A DNA stretch of 14,250 nt from Clostridiales bacterium (GTDB lineage Bacteria; Bacillota; Clostridia; Christensenellales; CAG-917). Location of the stretch: positions 1 to 14,250 of the forward strand of contig JAAZIO010000036.1 in NCBI GenBank assembly GCA_012800805.1, read 5' to 3'. The position numbers and the translations under genes were made by a program. Each line of letters starts with the position of its first letter. Positions within the stretch are counted from its first letter, which is position 1. The notes under the pieces are model-generated. The model was not told where the DNA came from, did no database searches, and saw nothing but the letters and a program-made list of their open reading frames with translations. Shown one piece after another: positions 1-6,150 of this stretch.

Positions 1-690
1 AAGGTAGGGATTGTCCTTCCACTCCATGTGGACGGTCCACACCTCGGGGTCGTTAAACTTGTTCAGCTCGATTTCGTCATAAACCCAGGTCAATCCCTTG
101 AGCGGCGTCATCGTCGCGAAAATGTCGCCTTTTTTATCAAACACACGCATTTTGCACTCGTCGTAAATATCTTTTGGAGGTTCTTCGTCAAACCAGACAA
201 AATCGAGCGATGTCCCCTGAAATTTCTCTCGTCCCTGGTCGCATGACTTAAAGCCTATTCTGCTAAACCCCCCAAACGAGTTGCGCACCACTATATAGTC
301 GATGATTCCGTATTCGGGCGAGTTTTTTTTGCCGCTTTGCATGACAATTTCATGGATTGCGCCTTTTGGCAGATACTTAAGCACTTTGCCCTGCGCCACA
401 TCCCGCTGAACCTCATAAGACAAGCTCACAACCCAGCCCGAAACGCAGTCTTTGTTTTGCCTGTAAGGATGAATTCCAAGAGCCGTCCAAACAGTTTCAA
501 CGGCGCCGCACTCGGTTTTTCCGCTGCGGTTTCCTCCAAACACCCAGCGGTTTCTTTTTTGGCATTTATGAAACTCAAGCTGTTTTAAATGAATTTTTTC
601 TTTGTTGTAGTTTAAAAGCGCGTCGGATACTCTGTTTTTTTCTTCTCTTTCTATGTCTAAAATTTTTTTGACGATGTCAAGGTCATTCAT
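1..690 (-). CDS. Phage terminase large subunit (N-terminal part; runs off left edge)
   Basis: Reading leftward from the ATG at 690 gives 230 uninterrupted codons to the window edge. The product is the ATPase half of a phage DNA-packaging motor, which pumps viral DNA into the prohead. Residues 51-60 (FGGNRSGKTE) are the Walker A P-loop with Lys58, residues 165-172 (VWFDEEPP) are Walker B with the catalytic acid pair, and TPLKG at 195-199 fits the coupling motif. A basic helix (HKCQKRNRW) precedes the P-loop, as in terminases of Firmicutes phages. The nuclease domain would lie outside the window. The start is the only in-frame ATG near the N-terminus, but no Shine-Dalgarno sequence precedes it. 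The frame stays open upstream to a stop at 967-969, over AT-rich DNA and part of the opposing gene, which I read as non-coding. No small-terminase gene lies on its upstream side, so this is either a prophage edge or a stranded remnant. Family assignment is firm; functional state is unknown. Confidence 0.88.
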   Translation of the reverse strand, partial: MNDLDIVKKILDIEREEKNRVSDALLNYNKEKIHLKQLEFHKCQKRNRWVFGGNRSGKTECGAVETVWTALGIHPYRQNKDCVSGWVVSLSYEVQRDVAQGKVLKYLPKGAIHEIVMQSGKKNSPEYGIIDYIVVRNSFGGFSRIGFKSCDQGREKFQGTSLDFVWFDEEPPKDIYDECKMRVFDKKGDIFATMTPLKGLTWVYDEIELNKFNDPEVWTVHMEWKDNPYL

Positions 691-823
691 CGCTTGAAAT
701 ATAAATCTAAAAGCATTGAAAACGGTAATTTTTATGTCGGAAGAAATTGTGTAAAAAATCGCGCGAAAAAGGCATCCATCGTGCGGTTTTTGCGGTTTTG
801 TTATTAACTGCTTTATTTTTAGA

Positions 824-840
824 TATAATTGGTGTATAAT
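824..840 (+). promoter_or_regulatory. Putative -10 elements upstream of the secreted-protein gene
   Basis: Two perfect TATAAT hexamers lie at 824-829 and 835-840. No well-spaced -35 box accompanies either one (a TTGTTA at 798-803 is 20 nt from the first). The second hexamer overlaps the first possible ATG at 839, so if it is used, translation must begin at one of the in-frame ATGs at 854 or 860. The promoter call rests on the -10 match and position only. Confidence 0.4.
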
Positions 841-1717
841 GGATAAAATCTCTATGAAGATGAACAAAAAGATACTTTTATTTTTAATATCGATACTGCT
901 TATATCCGCAGCGGCGGTGCTGCCGCTTTTCTCTGCGGGCGAAGTGGCAAGCGCGGACGCTAAAACCTATCTCTACGTCGCCCGCTCAAAAGTAATATTT
1001 TATTTCGACGACGGAAGAAGCAAGCTGTATCTTCCCGAAACTTATTATCTTGTTTATATATCCGAGGATGATTTGGTATACAATGTAAGCTACGCGGACA
1101 TACCGGGATATGTCGGAAAGGCGGATTTCACAGCCCCTAAATCAAACGGCGAGGTAGACAGAGCGGGCGAGGCGCCTAACGTCATCCTGACTCTTTCGGT
1201 TGACAGCTTCGAAATCGCCCGTAAGACGTATGACAACACTTACTCATACTATTACCTTGGCGACAACGCGAGAATAGAAGACGAAATATTTGTAAAAGCC
1301 GTAAAGAACGAACAACCATTTATTATTCTTAGCGTTCCAAATGATAAGTTCGTTTCATTTACCGTTCCGCTTCATAACGTGGCTCTTAACGCAAAGGCCG
1401 ACCTTGAAAGACAGACAGGCGGCGGTGACGGCGCAACCGTTGGAGAAACCACCGACAGCAACGACAAACTGCTGAGAGGAATACTGATAGCCGGCATCGC
1501 GGTTCCCGCCCTGCTTATAATCATTCTTTTGTTTATTCCTAGAAAAAAGAAAAACGATTACGATTCCTTTGTAAGGAAAAAATACGGCGAAGGATACCGC
1601 TACCCCGCGGCGCCCCCCTACGAGCGCCCATATGACAGATACGAGCGCTACGACGACAGAAGATACGACCGCGACTATTACGACCGTGGCTATGACAGAG
1701 ACAGAAGAGACTGGTAA
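839..1717 (+). CDS. Exported, C-terminally anchored protein with SH3-like extracellular region and Arg/Tyr/Asp-rich tail
   Basis: I do not recognise a named family. Residues 9-31 are a hydrophobic signal segment ending near ASA (38-39 region), so the middle of the protein should lie outside the membrane. Residues 42-97 are beta-rich, with a YLYVARSKVIFYF strand and a VSYADIPGYVGKADF ending that resembles a bacterial SH3-like module. A Gly/Thr-rich linker follows (about 193-208). A second membrane helix (212-234) ends in PRKKK, which places the C-terminus in the cytoplasm. The last 40 residues are a low-complexity tail of repeated RYD/YDR units ending in RDW. Starts at 839, 854 and 860 are all in frame and none has a strong Shine-Dalgarno sequence; the 860 start would put MNKK directly before the signal helix. 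The gene stands alone and converges on the lipid-kinase gene. A cell-envelope role is inference only. Confidence 0.8.
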   Translation: MDKISMKMNKKILLFLISILLISAAAVLPLFSAGEVASADAKTYLYVARSKVIFYFDDGRSKLYLPETYYLVYISEDDLVYNVSYADIPGYVGKADFTAPKSNGEVDRAGEAPNVILTLSVDSFEIARKTYDNTYSYYYLGDNARIEDEIFVKAVKNEQPFIILSVPNDKFVSFTVPLHNVALNAKADLERQTGGGDGATVGETTDSNDKLLRGILIAGIAVPALLIIILLFIPRKKKNDYDSFVRKKYGEGYRYPAAPPYERPYDRYERYDDRRYDRDYYDRGYDRDRRDW

Positions 1718-1802
1718 TATAATGCCTGCGATAATTAATCAAAATGACCTGATATAGTTACGCCAGTTTTAAATTAAAGCGTTAAAAATAATTCCTTTGA
1801 TT

Positions 1803-1830
1803 AAAAAACCTCCCAGCGGGGAGGCTTTTT
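1803..1830. terminator. Bidirectional intrinsic terminator between convergent genes
   Basis: A 6-bp GC-rich stem (CCTCCC at 1809-1814, GGGAGG at 1819-1824) closes an AGCG loop. It has six A residues on the left and CTTTTTATTT on the right, so it has a U-tail in both directions. It lies between the ends of the + strand gene (1717) and the - strand gene (1837) and can serve both. Confidence 0.85.
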
Positions 1831-1836
1831 ATTTAA

Positions 1837-2685
1837 TTAAAACACCTTTATTCTTTCCTGAATGGGCGCGACGGATATTGTGAACTCCTCATCGGGGTAG
1901 TATCTTTCGCCGTCTATGCAAAACGGCTGAGGCTTTTCAAGCTTGACCTTTGCCTCGGTTACGGGCATAAACACCATGTTTTTGCTCTTGTATTCTTTTG
2001 TGAAACCTATCCAAAAAGCCTTGAACATCGGGAAGAAAATCTTGATTTTAGACATCAGTCCTCTTTTCTTTGGCGACTTAATCAAAAGCATATGAAGCCT
2101 GCCGTCGTTTGGCTCAAACATCTTGTTGAATTTAAAGCCGAAGCAGCGGGATGAATCTATGAACATAATAAGGGTGTAAGTATCCGAAAACTTTTTCCCG
2201 TCGGCCTCGATGTCCGCTTTTATATGAAATACCTTGTATTCAGACAAAACTTTAAAAAAATAGGCGAGAAGCTTAAACTTCTTTTTCGCCTTAACGGTTG
2301 TGGTATATCCTATCGGGGTAAATGTTCCCGTAGCCGCGACATAAACAAAACGCCTGTTTTTTATGACTCCCGTTTCTCTTAAAAGCCTGTCGGGGTCGCC
2401 CTTTTTGCTCATGTGCTTTGAAAGCTCGTTTAAGGTGCCGCAGGGGAAATAAAAAATGTCCACACCCTTTCCGCAGGCGTTGTGGACGGCGTTGTTGAGA
2501 GTGCCGTCGCCGCCGCAAACCGCTATGGCGTCGCAGCCTTCAACATCCACTATATCGCTTGAGTTTTTTATGTTTACAACCTCTATTTGGTTGAATTCAC
2601 CGCCAAGCTTAGATAGAACCTTTTCTTTAGTGGCTCTCTCCGAGTTGCCGCACATGTGGTTTATTATGATTTTTAAGCGTTTCAT
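1837..2685 (-). CDS. Diacylglycerol/sphingosine kinase-family lipid kinase (DagK/YegS type)
   Basis: This 282-residue protein belongs to the DAGK catalytic-domain family, whose members phosphorylate diacylglycerol or related lipids with ATP at the inner membrane face. Residues 57-62 (CGGDGT) are the nucleotide-binding GGDGT motif. Residues 81-87 (PCGTLNE) match the second conserved PxGTxN(D/E) motif. A C-terminal beta-sandwich follows, including the FCIDGERY segment typical of this family (usually an xDGE motif). Length is normal. The frame extends 21 codons further, to an ATG at 2748, but that stretch carries a good promoter (-35 at 2745-2740, -10 at 2722-2717), so I place the start at the ATG at 2685. 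A GGAG lies 12 nt before it, a somewhat long spacing. The gene is monocistronic. It could be DgkB (diacylglycerol recycling) or a YegS-like kinase; the sequence does not decide which. Confidence 0.85.
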   Translation of the reverse strand: MKRLKIIINHMCGNSERATKEKVLSKLGGEFNQIEVVNIKNSSDIVDVEGCDAIAVCGGDGTLNNAVHNACGKGVDIFYFPCGTLNELSKHMSKKGDPDRLLRETGVIKNRRFVYVAATGTFTPIGYTTTVKAKKKFKLLAYFFKVLSEYKVFHIKADIEADGKKFSDTYTLIMFIDSSRCFGFKFNKMFEPNDGRLHMLLIKSPKKRGLMSKIKIFFPMFKAFWIGFTKEYKSKNMVFMPVTEAKVKLEKPQPFCIDGERYYPDEEFTISVAPIQERIKVF

Positions 2686-2716
2686 AAATTTAGTTTTCTC
2701 CACTTCATCATATTTT

Positions 2717-2745
2717 ATCTTAGCATATTTCGACACATTCAGCAA
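2717..2745 (-). promoter_or_regulatory. Sigma-A-like promoter for the lipid kinase gene
   Basis: On the minus strand, TTGCTG (2745-2740) and TAAGAT (2722-2717) are separated by exactly 17 nt. Transcription would begin near 2710, about 25 nt before the ATG at 2685. Because it lies inside the longer open frame, it argues against the upstream ATG at 2748. Confidence 0.55.
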
Positions 2746-2954
2746 CAATTACTTTTGAGCGCAAAATAAAGGGAAAAAATTAACGCTCAACACTGCCGCC
2801 TTTAAAAAGTTTAAGCAATTAAAGTAATTAAGCTTTATTATAAAAAATAAACAAAGCGTCTAAATTAAAATAAGGTTTTAAGAAATTAAGAAAGCATCTT
2901 AATTTAAGATAGCAACTTAAAATTTTCTAAATATTATTAATTATTTTTAAACAT

Positions 2955-2988
2955 ATAAATAAAAACCGGTTAACCGGTTTTTATTTAT
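2955..2988 (-). terminator. Intrinsic terminator of the riboflavin transporter gene (34-bp perfect palindrome)
   Basis: A perfect inverted repeat is centred between 2971 and 2972, with the GC-containing core AACCGGTTAACCGGTT flanked by A and T runs. Read leftward it ends in TTTTTATTTAT, a U-tail. It overlaps the stop codon of the transporter gene at 2981-2983. The AT-rich stretch 2749-2954 between it and the lipid-kinase promoter shows no gene. Confidence 0.75.
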
Positions 2989-3598
2989 TATTGCTTATCG
3001 AGTTATCTTTTTCGTTTTTATCCTTTTCTTCAACATCGCCGATATGAATTTCCGTATTGTCGGCTCTTAGCCGTTTCTTTTTAAAATCAACTTTATGGGC
3101 GATAAGTTTCATTCCGTATACCAAAACGGCTGCGAAAACGGTAGAAAATCCCGCTTGTATCGCGTTTGCGCCAAGGGCGTATACAGCTCCCGCAAGCGTT
3201 CCGTAAATAAACGCCTCCGCAAGAAAATAGCCCGCCATCATAAACACTCCCGCAGCAAGCATGGAAAATACCGAAAGCGTAACCTTTACCGCCTTACTCG
3301 CGCTCATTTTATCCACCGCCCTATAAAGCAGCGCGCAGATAAGCCCCTCAAGGCCTTTGATTACAAGTGTTACCCACATTGTAAGAGGGAACACTATAAG
3401 GTCTGCAAAGAACGAGCCGAAACCCCCCGCTATTAAGGCGGGAATAGGGCCAAGCAATACCGCGGTTATAAATATAACGGTGTCGCCAAGGTTTGTGTAG
3501 GTCTCGCCGTTTGACACGCCAAGAAGAACGGTGGCAATGGTCACAAGCGCCGTCATGAGAGCGGTATAAGCTATTTTCTTGGTGGAGATTTTTTTCAT
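2981..3598 (-). CDS. ribU: ECF transporter S component, riboflavin uptake (RibU-like)
   Basis: This is the substrate-binding membrane subunit of an energy-coupling-factor transporter. It captures riboflavin (or a relative) and needs a shared EcfT/EcfA module, which is not encoded here. The 205-residue protein has about five to six hydrophobic helices. The signature region (residues 31-84) contains GETYTNLGDTVIF, PIPALIAGGFGSFFADLIV and a late IKGLEG, as in the ECF-type riboflavin S-component family. The last 35 residues are a charged cytoplasmic tail rich in Lys, Asp and Glu. The start is the ATG at 3598, with GGAGG 9 nt upstream; the in-frame ATG at 3622 lies inside the regulatory hairpin and is unlikely. 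The FMN riboswitch directly upstream supports riboflavin as substrate. The family call is strong, and the substrate follows mainly from the riboswitch. Confidence 0.88.
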   Translation of the reverse strand: MKKISTKKIAYTALMTALVTIATVLLGVSNGETYTNLGDTVIFITAVLLGPIPALIAGGFGSFFADLIVFPLTMWVTLVIKGLEGLICALLYRAVDKMSASKAVKVTLSVFSMLAAGVFMMAGYFLAEAFIYGTLAGAVYALGANAIQAGFSTVFAAVLVYGMKLIAHKVDFKKKRLRADNTEIHIGDVEEKDKNEKDNSISNNK

Positions 3599-3605
3599 GA
3601 AAAAT

Positions 3606-3627
3606 GCCCTCCGAAAATTCAAAGGGC
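3606..3627 (-). promoter_or_regulatory. Shine-Dalgarno-sequestering hairpin (riboswitch expression platform)
   Basis: On the minus strand, GCCCTTTG (3627-3620) can pair with CGGAGGGC (3613-3606) in an 8-bp stem with two G-U pairs and a 6-nt AATTTT loop. The right arm contains the GGAGG (3612-3608) that serves the ATG at 3598. With FMN bound, this hairpin would hide the ribosome binding site. The tail after the stem, ATTTTTC, is short for a terminator, so I favour translational control; weak termination remains possible. I did not resolve a competing anti-sequestor pairing. Confidence 0.6.
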
Positions 3628-3657
3628 AAGAGATAGCAAAATATGACGATATTCGCC

Positions 3658-3785
3658 AAATTCTTTCCCAGTCTGACTTTACAGGCGGTTGCGGATTCTC
3701 ACCGCATCGGCTGTTGGGGCTGTTGGACTTGTCCGCAAAGCGGCATCACCACCGGTCGGGAAATTCTCCCTGCCCAAAGAATTTT
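3658..3785 (-). promoter_or_regulatory. FMN riboswitch (RFN element)
   Basis: The leader of the transporter gene carries the conserved FMN aptamer blocks in order: GGGCAGGG, then AATTTCCCGACCGGTGGT, a GTCC block, GGTGAGAATCCGC, and the closing CTGTAAAGTCAGACTGG. The basal P1 helix is a perfect 9-bp pairing of AAATTCTTT near 3784 with AAAGAATTT near 3658. The aptamer binds flavin mononucleotide and normally turns off riboflavin synthesis or uptake genes when FMN is plentiful. It lies between a strong promoter and the sequestering hairpin, so all parts of a working switch are present. Confidence 0.93.
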
Positions 3786-3795
3786 GTTTTTTGTG

Positions 3796-3824
3796 ATACT
3801 ACATTATATTATGATGTTTGTCAA
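3796..3824 (-). promoter_or_regulatory. Sigma-A-like promoter of the FMN riboswitch/ribU transcript
   Basis: On the minus strand a perfect TTGACA (3824-3819) is followed after 17 nt by TAGTAT (3801-3796). Transcription would start near 3789, a few bases before the first aptamer strand, exactly where a riboswitch leader should begin. Confidence 0.8.
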
Positions 3825-3830
3825 CGGTTT

Positions 3831-4064
3831 TTAACGATTTTGTTGAAAATTTTTCATTTGCTTGAAATTTTTAACCTGATACCCTATGTAAGAGATTATA
3901 TGTTCAAACTCAAAGACCCTGTTGTTAATTTGATGTCTGTTATCCTTTCTTTGCTCCTCAAACGGCTTATCAATGGCTTTATCTTCGAAAGCAGTAACAA
4001 CAACTAAACAATCAAAAAAGCCCTCATTTTCGTTTTGCAAATTCTTAAGTAAGCTGCAATCTCA
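3831..4064 (-). pseudogene. Remnant of a DDE transposase C-terminus (IS5-like)
   Basis: A leftward frame, open from about 4061 to a stop at 3831, encodes about 77 residues. Its second half reads PFEEQRKDNRHQINNRVFEF, then EHIISYIGYQVKNFK and finally NFQQNR. This resembles the end of IS5-like DDE transposases, where an (T/E)EQK-x-NR-x-I-x-x-R(I/V)-x-x-EH block carrying the last catalytic Glu is followed by a KxF segment and a YRNR-like ending. No start codon other than a TTG at 4040 is available, a stop lies at 4064-4062, and the rest of the transposase is missing. The fragment ends against the ribU promoter. I recognise it by pattern only; a chance open frame is possible. Confidence 0.4.
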
Positions 4065-4305
4065 CTTTAGTGAATTTTCTGACATAACTAAATGCCTTAA
4101 GGACGCTCTTAGCAGCCCTCACTAAAGCTTGATTTGCGTTAAGAGTAAAAAGTATAGTTACCGCTTAGTGCTTTTACTTACTTATTTTTAGCTCGCTTGC
4201 TCTATCAAAACCATGACCTTTTAAATTGCACTTAATGGACTTAAATTTAATAAAACTGTTTTAAAGTATAAAATGCGGCAAGGAACTTAAGATGCTAAGG
4301 GGAAA
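4065..4305. other. Gene-free AT-rich spacer with a small inverted repeat
   Basis: No open frame here looks like an intact gene. CTTTAGTGA at 4065-4073 is repeated inverted as TCACTAAAG at 4119-4127. The minus frame between about 4166 and 4045 is open for about 39 codons and encodes a basic peptide (RAAKSVLKAFSYVRK region) without a start or ribosome binding site. It may be further debris of the mobile element to its left, but I cannot assign it. Confidence 0.3.
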
Positions 4306-4328
4306 GGAAAAAGCCGCTTTCGCGGCTT
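4306..4328 (-). terminator. Intrinsic terminator after the 319-residue protein gene
   Basis: A 7-bp GC-rich stem (AAGCCGC at 4311-4317 with GCGGCTT at 4322-4328) read leftward has a GAAA loop and runs into TTTTTCC. It begins 5 nt beyond the stop codon of the gene ending at 4333, as expected for the end of a leftward transcript. Confidence 0.85.
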
Positions 4329-4332
4329 ACCT

Positions 4333-5292
4333 CTAGGCTGTTTCGTATTCAAGTTCGTAGATATTGGAGATTTTGCCTTCGGACAATTCAAACTTATACT
4401 CTTTTGCCACAAGCCCATCGTTGTCTTTTACAAGTATCGCTACAACGTCCGCGCTATCATGGGAGTATTTTGGAAACTCAATGCTCTCAAACTCCCCAAG
4501 GGATTCTTTAAGCGCCTTTGCCGACAATCCATCGGCTAAATATCTTTGAGCTCTCTGTTCATCCCCCGCTTTTATTGCCTCAAGCAGAAGATAAGGCGTT
4601 AGCGCCCTCACATATGCTCTGTCGTTTTCATAGTCAAAATCCGTGCGGACGGTTTCAAACTCTTCTTTTTCGTTTGAGAACTTAAGCTCCTTTGTGATGA
4701 TTCTGCCAAGCATGTCGTTAAGGCGGTAGCGCAGAATTATGGAGTTTCTTTCAAACCTTATTTCATCATAAACTCCCGAGAGCAAAAGCTTGTATGTGTG
4801 CTTTGCCGATACAATCATCAAATACTCCCGCTCGTCCACCTTTCCCGTAAGCGTGATAAGAGCGCCAAATGAAACGGGCGCTATCTCAAGCTTGGGGTTT
4901 GAAACCATAACCTTTAGCGGAAACACGGCGTTTACTCCGCCGTTTTCAATCATAAGCTTTTGAGTGTCGTCGCAAAACAGCGTAGCGACATGGGTAAAAC
5001 CTCGGTCGGTGAGCTTTTTTTGAAGAATGGCGTTGGGGATGCTCTCTTTTTCGGGAAGCTTTGAAAAGGACAGCTCGTATACTCCCCGCCATCTGGTTAC
5101 GAAAATCTGGCCGTCAATCCTAAACGGCGAAGTATGTATCCTGACGCTTCTCGGCGGCTTGTTCCCTCCTATCGGAAACGACGAAAGAATATGCTCCCCG
5201 TTTGCCTCAAAGAAGAATGATTTCGTCATCGTCCGCCCGTCAAAAACCAGGTATTCGTTTGGGTCGCAATGAACAAAGAATTTGACACTCAC
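4333..5292 (-). CDS. Conserved-looking hypothetical protein, 319 residues, cytoplasmic
   Basis: I do not recognise this protein. It has no signal peptide and no membrane segment. Residues 1-230 are mostly alternating beta-strand sequence, including a Pro-rich turn (GGNKPPRSVRIH, 42-53). Around residues 231-262 there is a helical stretch (LLLEAIKAGDEQRAQRYLADG). The C-terminus (about 280-319) returns to strands, a helix-then-sheet order reminiscent of NTF2/cystatin-like folds, which is only an impression. The start is a GTG at 5292. The only good Shine-Dalgarno sequence, GGGAGG at 5312-5307, lies 14 nt away, longer than usual. It follows the DivIVA-domain gene by 27 nt and ends at a terminator, so the two are probably co-transcribed, suggesting but not showing a link to cell division or envelope growth. 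Confidence 0.8.
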   Translation of the reverse strand: MSVKFFVHCDPNEYLVFDGRTMTKSFFFEANGEHILSSFPIGGNKPPRSVRIHTSPFRIDGQIFVTRWRGVYELSFSKLPEKESIPNAILQKKLTDRGFTHVATLFCDDTQKLMIENGGVNAVFPLKVMVSNPKLEIAPVSFGALITLTGKVDEREYLMIVSAKHTYKLLLSGVYDEIRFERNSIILRYRLNDMLGRIITKELKFSNEKEEFETVRTDFDYENDRAYVRALTPYLLLEAIKAGDEQRAQRYLADGLSAKALKESLGEFESIEFPKYSHDSADVVAILVKDNDGLVAKEYKFELSEGKISNIYELEYETA

Positions 5293-5319
5293 TCTATAAA
5301 TATATTCCTCCCTTATAAA

Positions 5320-6051
5320 TTAAGAACTTTTTGCGTTTTTGCCTGTAAGGCCCAAAGACTTGCAGATTTCAAACAGCGATTCCTCGGGATAGAGCGCTTT
5401 TTCAAGAGAGAATTCCTCGTCCTTTTTCGGCTTTTCAACCTTATCAACCGCTACCGCTTTCTCAAGGCTCTTTTTTTCCTGGGTTATTCTTTTAAACTCA
5501 GACTTAAATTTTTCAAAAAGCCTTTCCATTTCCTCATCGTCCGAGGTAAGGCGCTTGCTTTCGGACTTGAACTGACGCTCCATATCGCCTCCGCTCTGCA
5601 TTCTGTCCAGCGAGAAGTCGCGGTGTAACATTTTTTCAAGCTCCGTCACGGTGTTTGCGACAACCGCCTCCATGTTAAGAGCGTCTTTGCCGAAATGATA
5701 GCGCTCTTTTAGCTCCTCGTAGGCGTTTGTCCACTTGGCCTGAAAAATCTTAAGCCTTTCAATCTCCAAGGCGTATTGTATTTTAAGGTCAAGCGTCATC
5801 TCGTTAGCCTTGTCGGTTGCGGCTACGATACTCCTTTTTATCTCGTCCTCGCGGGAGCGGTAGTGTTCAAGCTCTTCCTCAAGAGCCCGAATTCTTTCCT
5901 TCAGCGCGTTTATTCTGTCCCTTTGTTCCCGCGCCAGCTGCTCGAACTGCTCGTGCTGCTGCTTGGAGTATTCTTCGACCTCGTCCACGGCATAACCCCG
6001 CTTGACAAGAGTGAAACGCGGCTTATCCCCCTGAGATAATGTCTTTTCCAA
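5320..6051 (-). CDS. DivIVA-domain coiled-coil protein
   Basis: This 243-residue protein starts with the short membrane-binding/DivIVA-type N-terminus: RFTLVKRGYAVDEVEEY at residues 12-28 fits the F-x(4)-RGY-x(2)-DEV-x(2)-Y pattern. A long acidic/basic heptad coiled coil follows (about 29-110), and a second helical stretch rich in Lys and Glu (about 155-200). DivIVA relatives sense membrane curvature and recruit division, chromosome-anchoring or growth factors; this could be a DivIVA or GpsB/SepIVA-like variant. The conserved C-terminal piece FSLEKALYPEESLFEICKSL may bind a partner (inference). The ATG at 6063 has no Shine-Dalgarno sequence, only a U-rich terminator tail. GAGGTG at 6060-6055 lies 3 nt before a TTG at 6051, which I therefore choose as start. 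Confidence 0.75.
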   Translation of the reverse strand: MEKTLSQGDKPRFTLVKRGYAVDEVEEYSKQQHEQFEQLAREQRDRINALKERIRALEEELEHYRSREDEIKRSIVAATDKANEMTLDLKIQYALEIERLKIFQAKWTNAYEELKERYHFGKDALNMEAVVANTVTELEKMLHRDFSLDRMQSGGDMERQFKSESKRLTSDDEEMERLFEKFKSEFKRITQEKKSLEKAVAVDKVEKPKKDEEFSLEKALYPEESLFEICKSLGLTGKNAKSS

Positions 6052-6069
6052 AGCGCACCTCATAAAAAT

Positions 6070-6110
6070 AAAAATTGCTCTTTTATAATGACTTATAAAG
6101 AGCAATTTTT
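6070..6110. terminator. Intrinsic terminator after pncB (bidirectional A/T-flanked hairpin)
   Basis: AAAAATTGCTCTTTTATAA on the left pairs with TTATAAAGAGCAATTTTT on the right, with one bulged T and a short loop, giving a stem of about 18 bp. Read leftward it leads into ATTTTTATTTTT. It lies about 40 nt past the pncB stop and just before the DivIVA-domain gene, separating the two units. Confidence 0.7.
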
Positions 6111-6113
6111 CAA
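6085..6113 (-). promoter_or_regulatory. Weak candidate promoter for the DivIVA-domain gene, inside the terminator
   Basis: On the minus strand TTGAAA (6113-6108) and CATTAT (6090-6085) are 17 nt apart. A start near 6079 would give a leader of about 28 nt before the TTG at 6051. The -10 box is poor. I list it because the terminator otherwise leaves this gene without a visible promoter. Confidence 0.25.
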
Positions 6114-6150
6114 AGGTTATTATTATCGATTTATTTCTAAGATTGTCGAA

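Noticed and set aside
337..588. Rightward 83-codon open frame
   Set aside because: It lies wholly within the opposing terminase gene, which has clear ATPase motifs; the frame is a shadow.
2686..2748. 21-codon N-terminal extension of the lipid kinase
   Set aside because: It carries a well-spaced promoter and has no family-like sequence; the ATG at 2685 gives a normal N-terminus.
3348..4007. Open frames on both strands across the riboswitch leader (3348-3659, 3579-4007, 3643-3834)
   Set aside because: They cross the FMN aptamer, the promoter or the transporter gene and show no protein-like features.
4041..4330. Possible tRNA or small RNA in the spacer
   Set aside because: I found no cloverleaf, no TTCGA-like T-loop and no promoter-terminator pair enclosing it.
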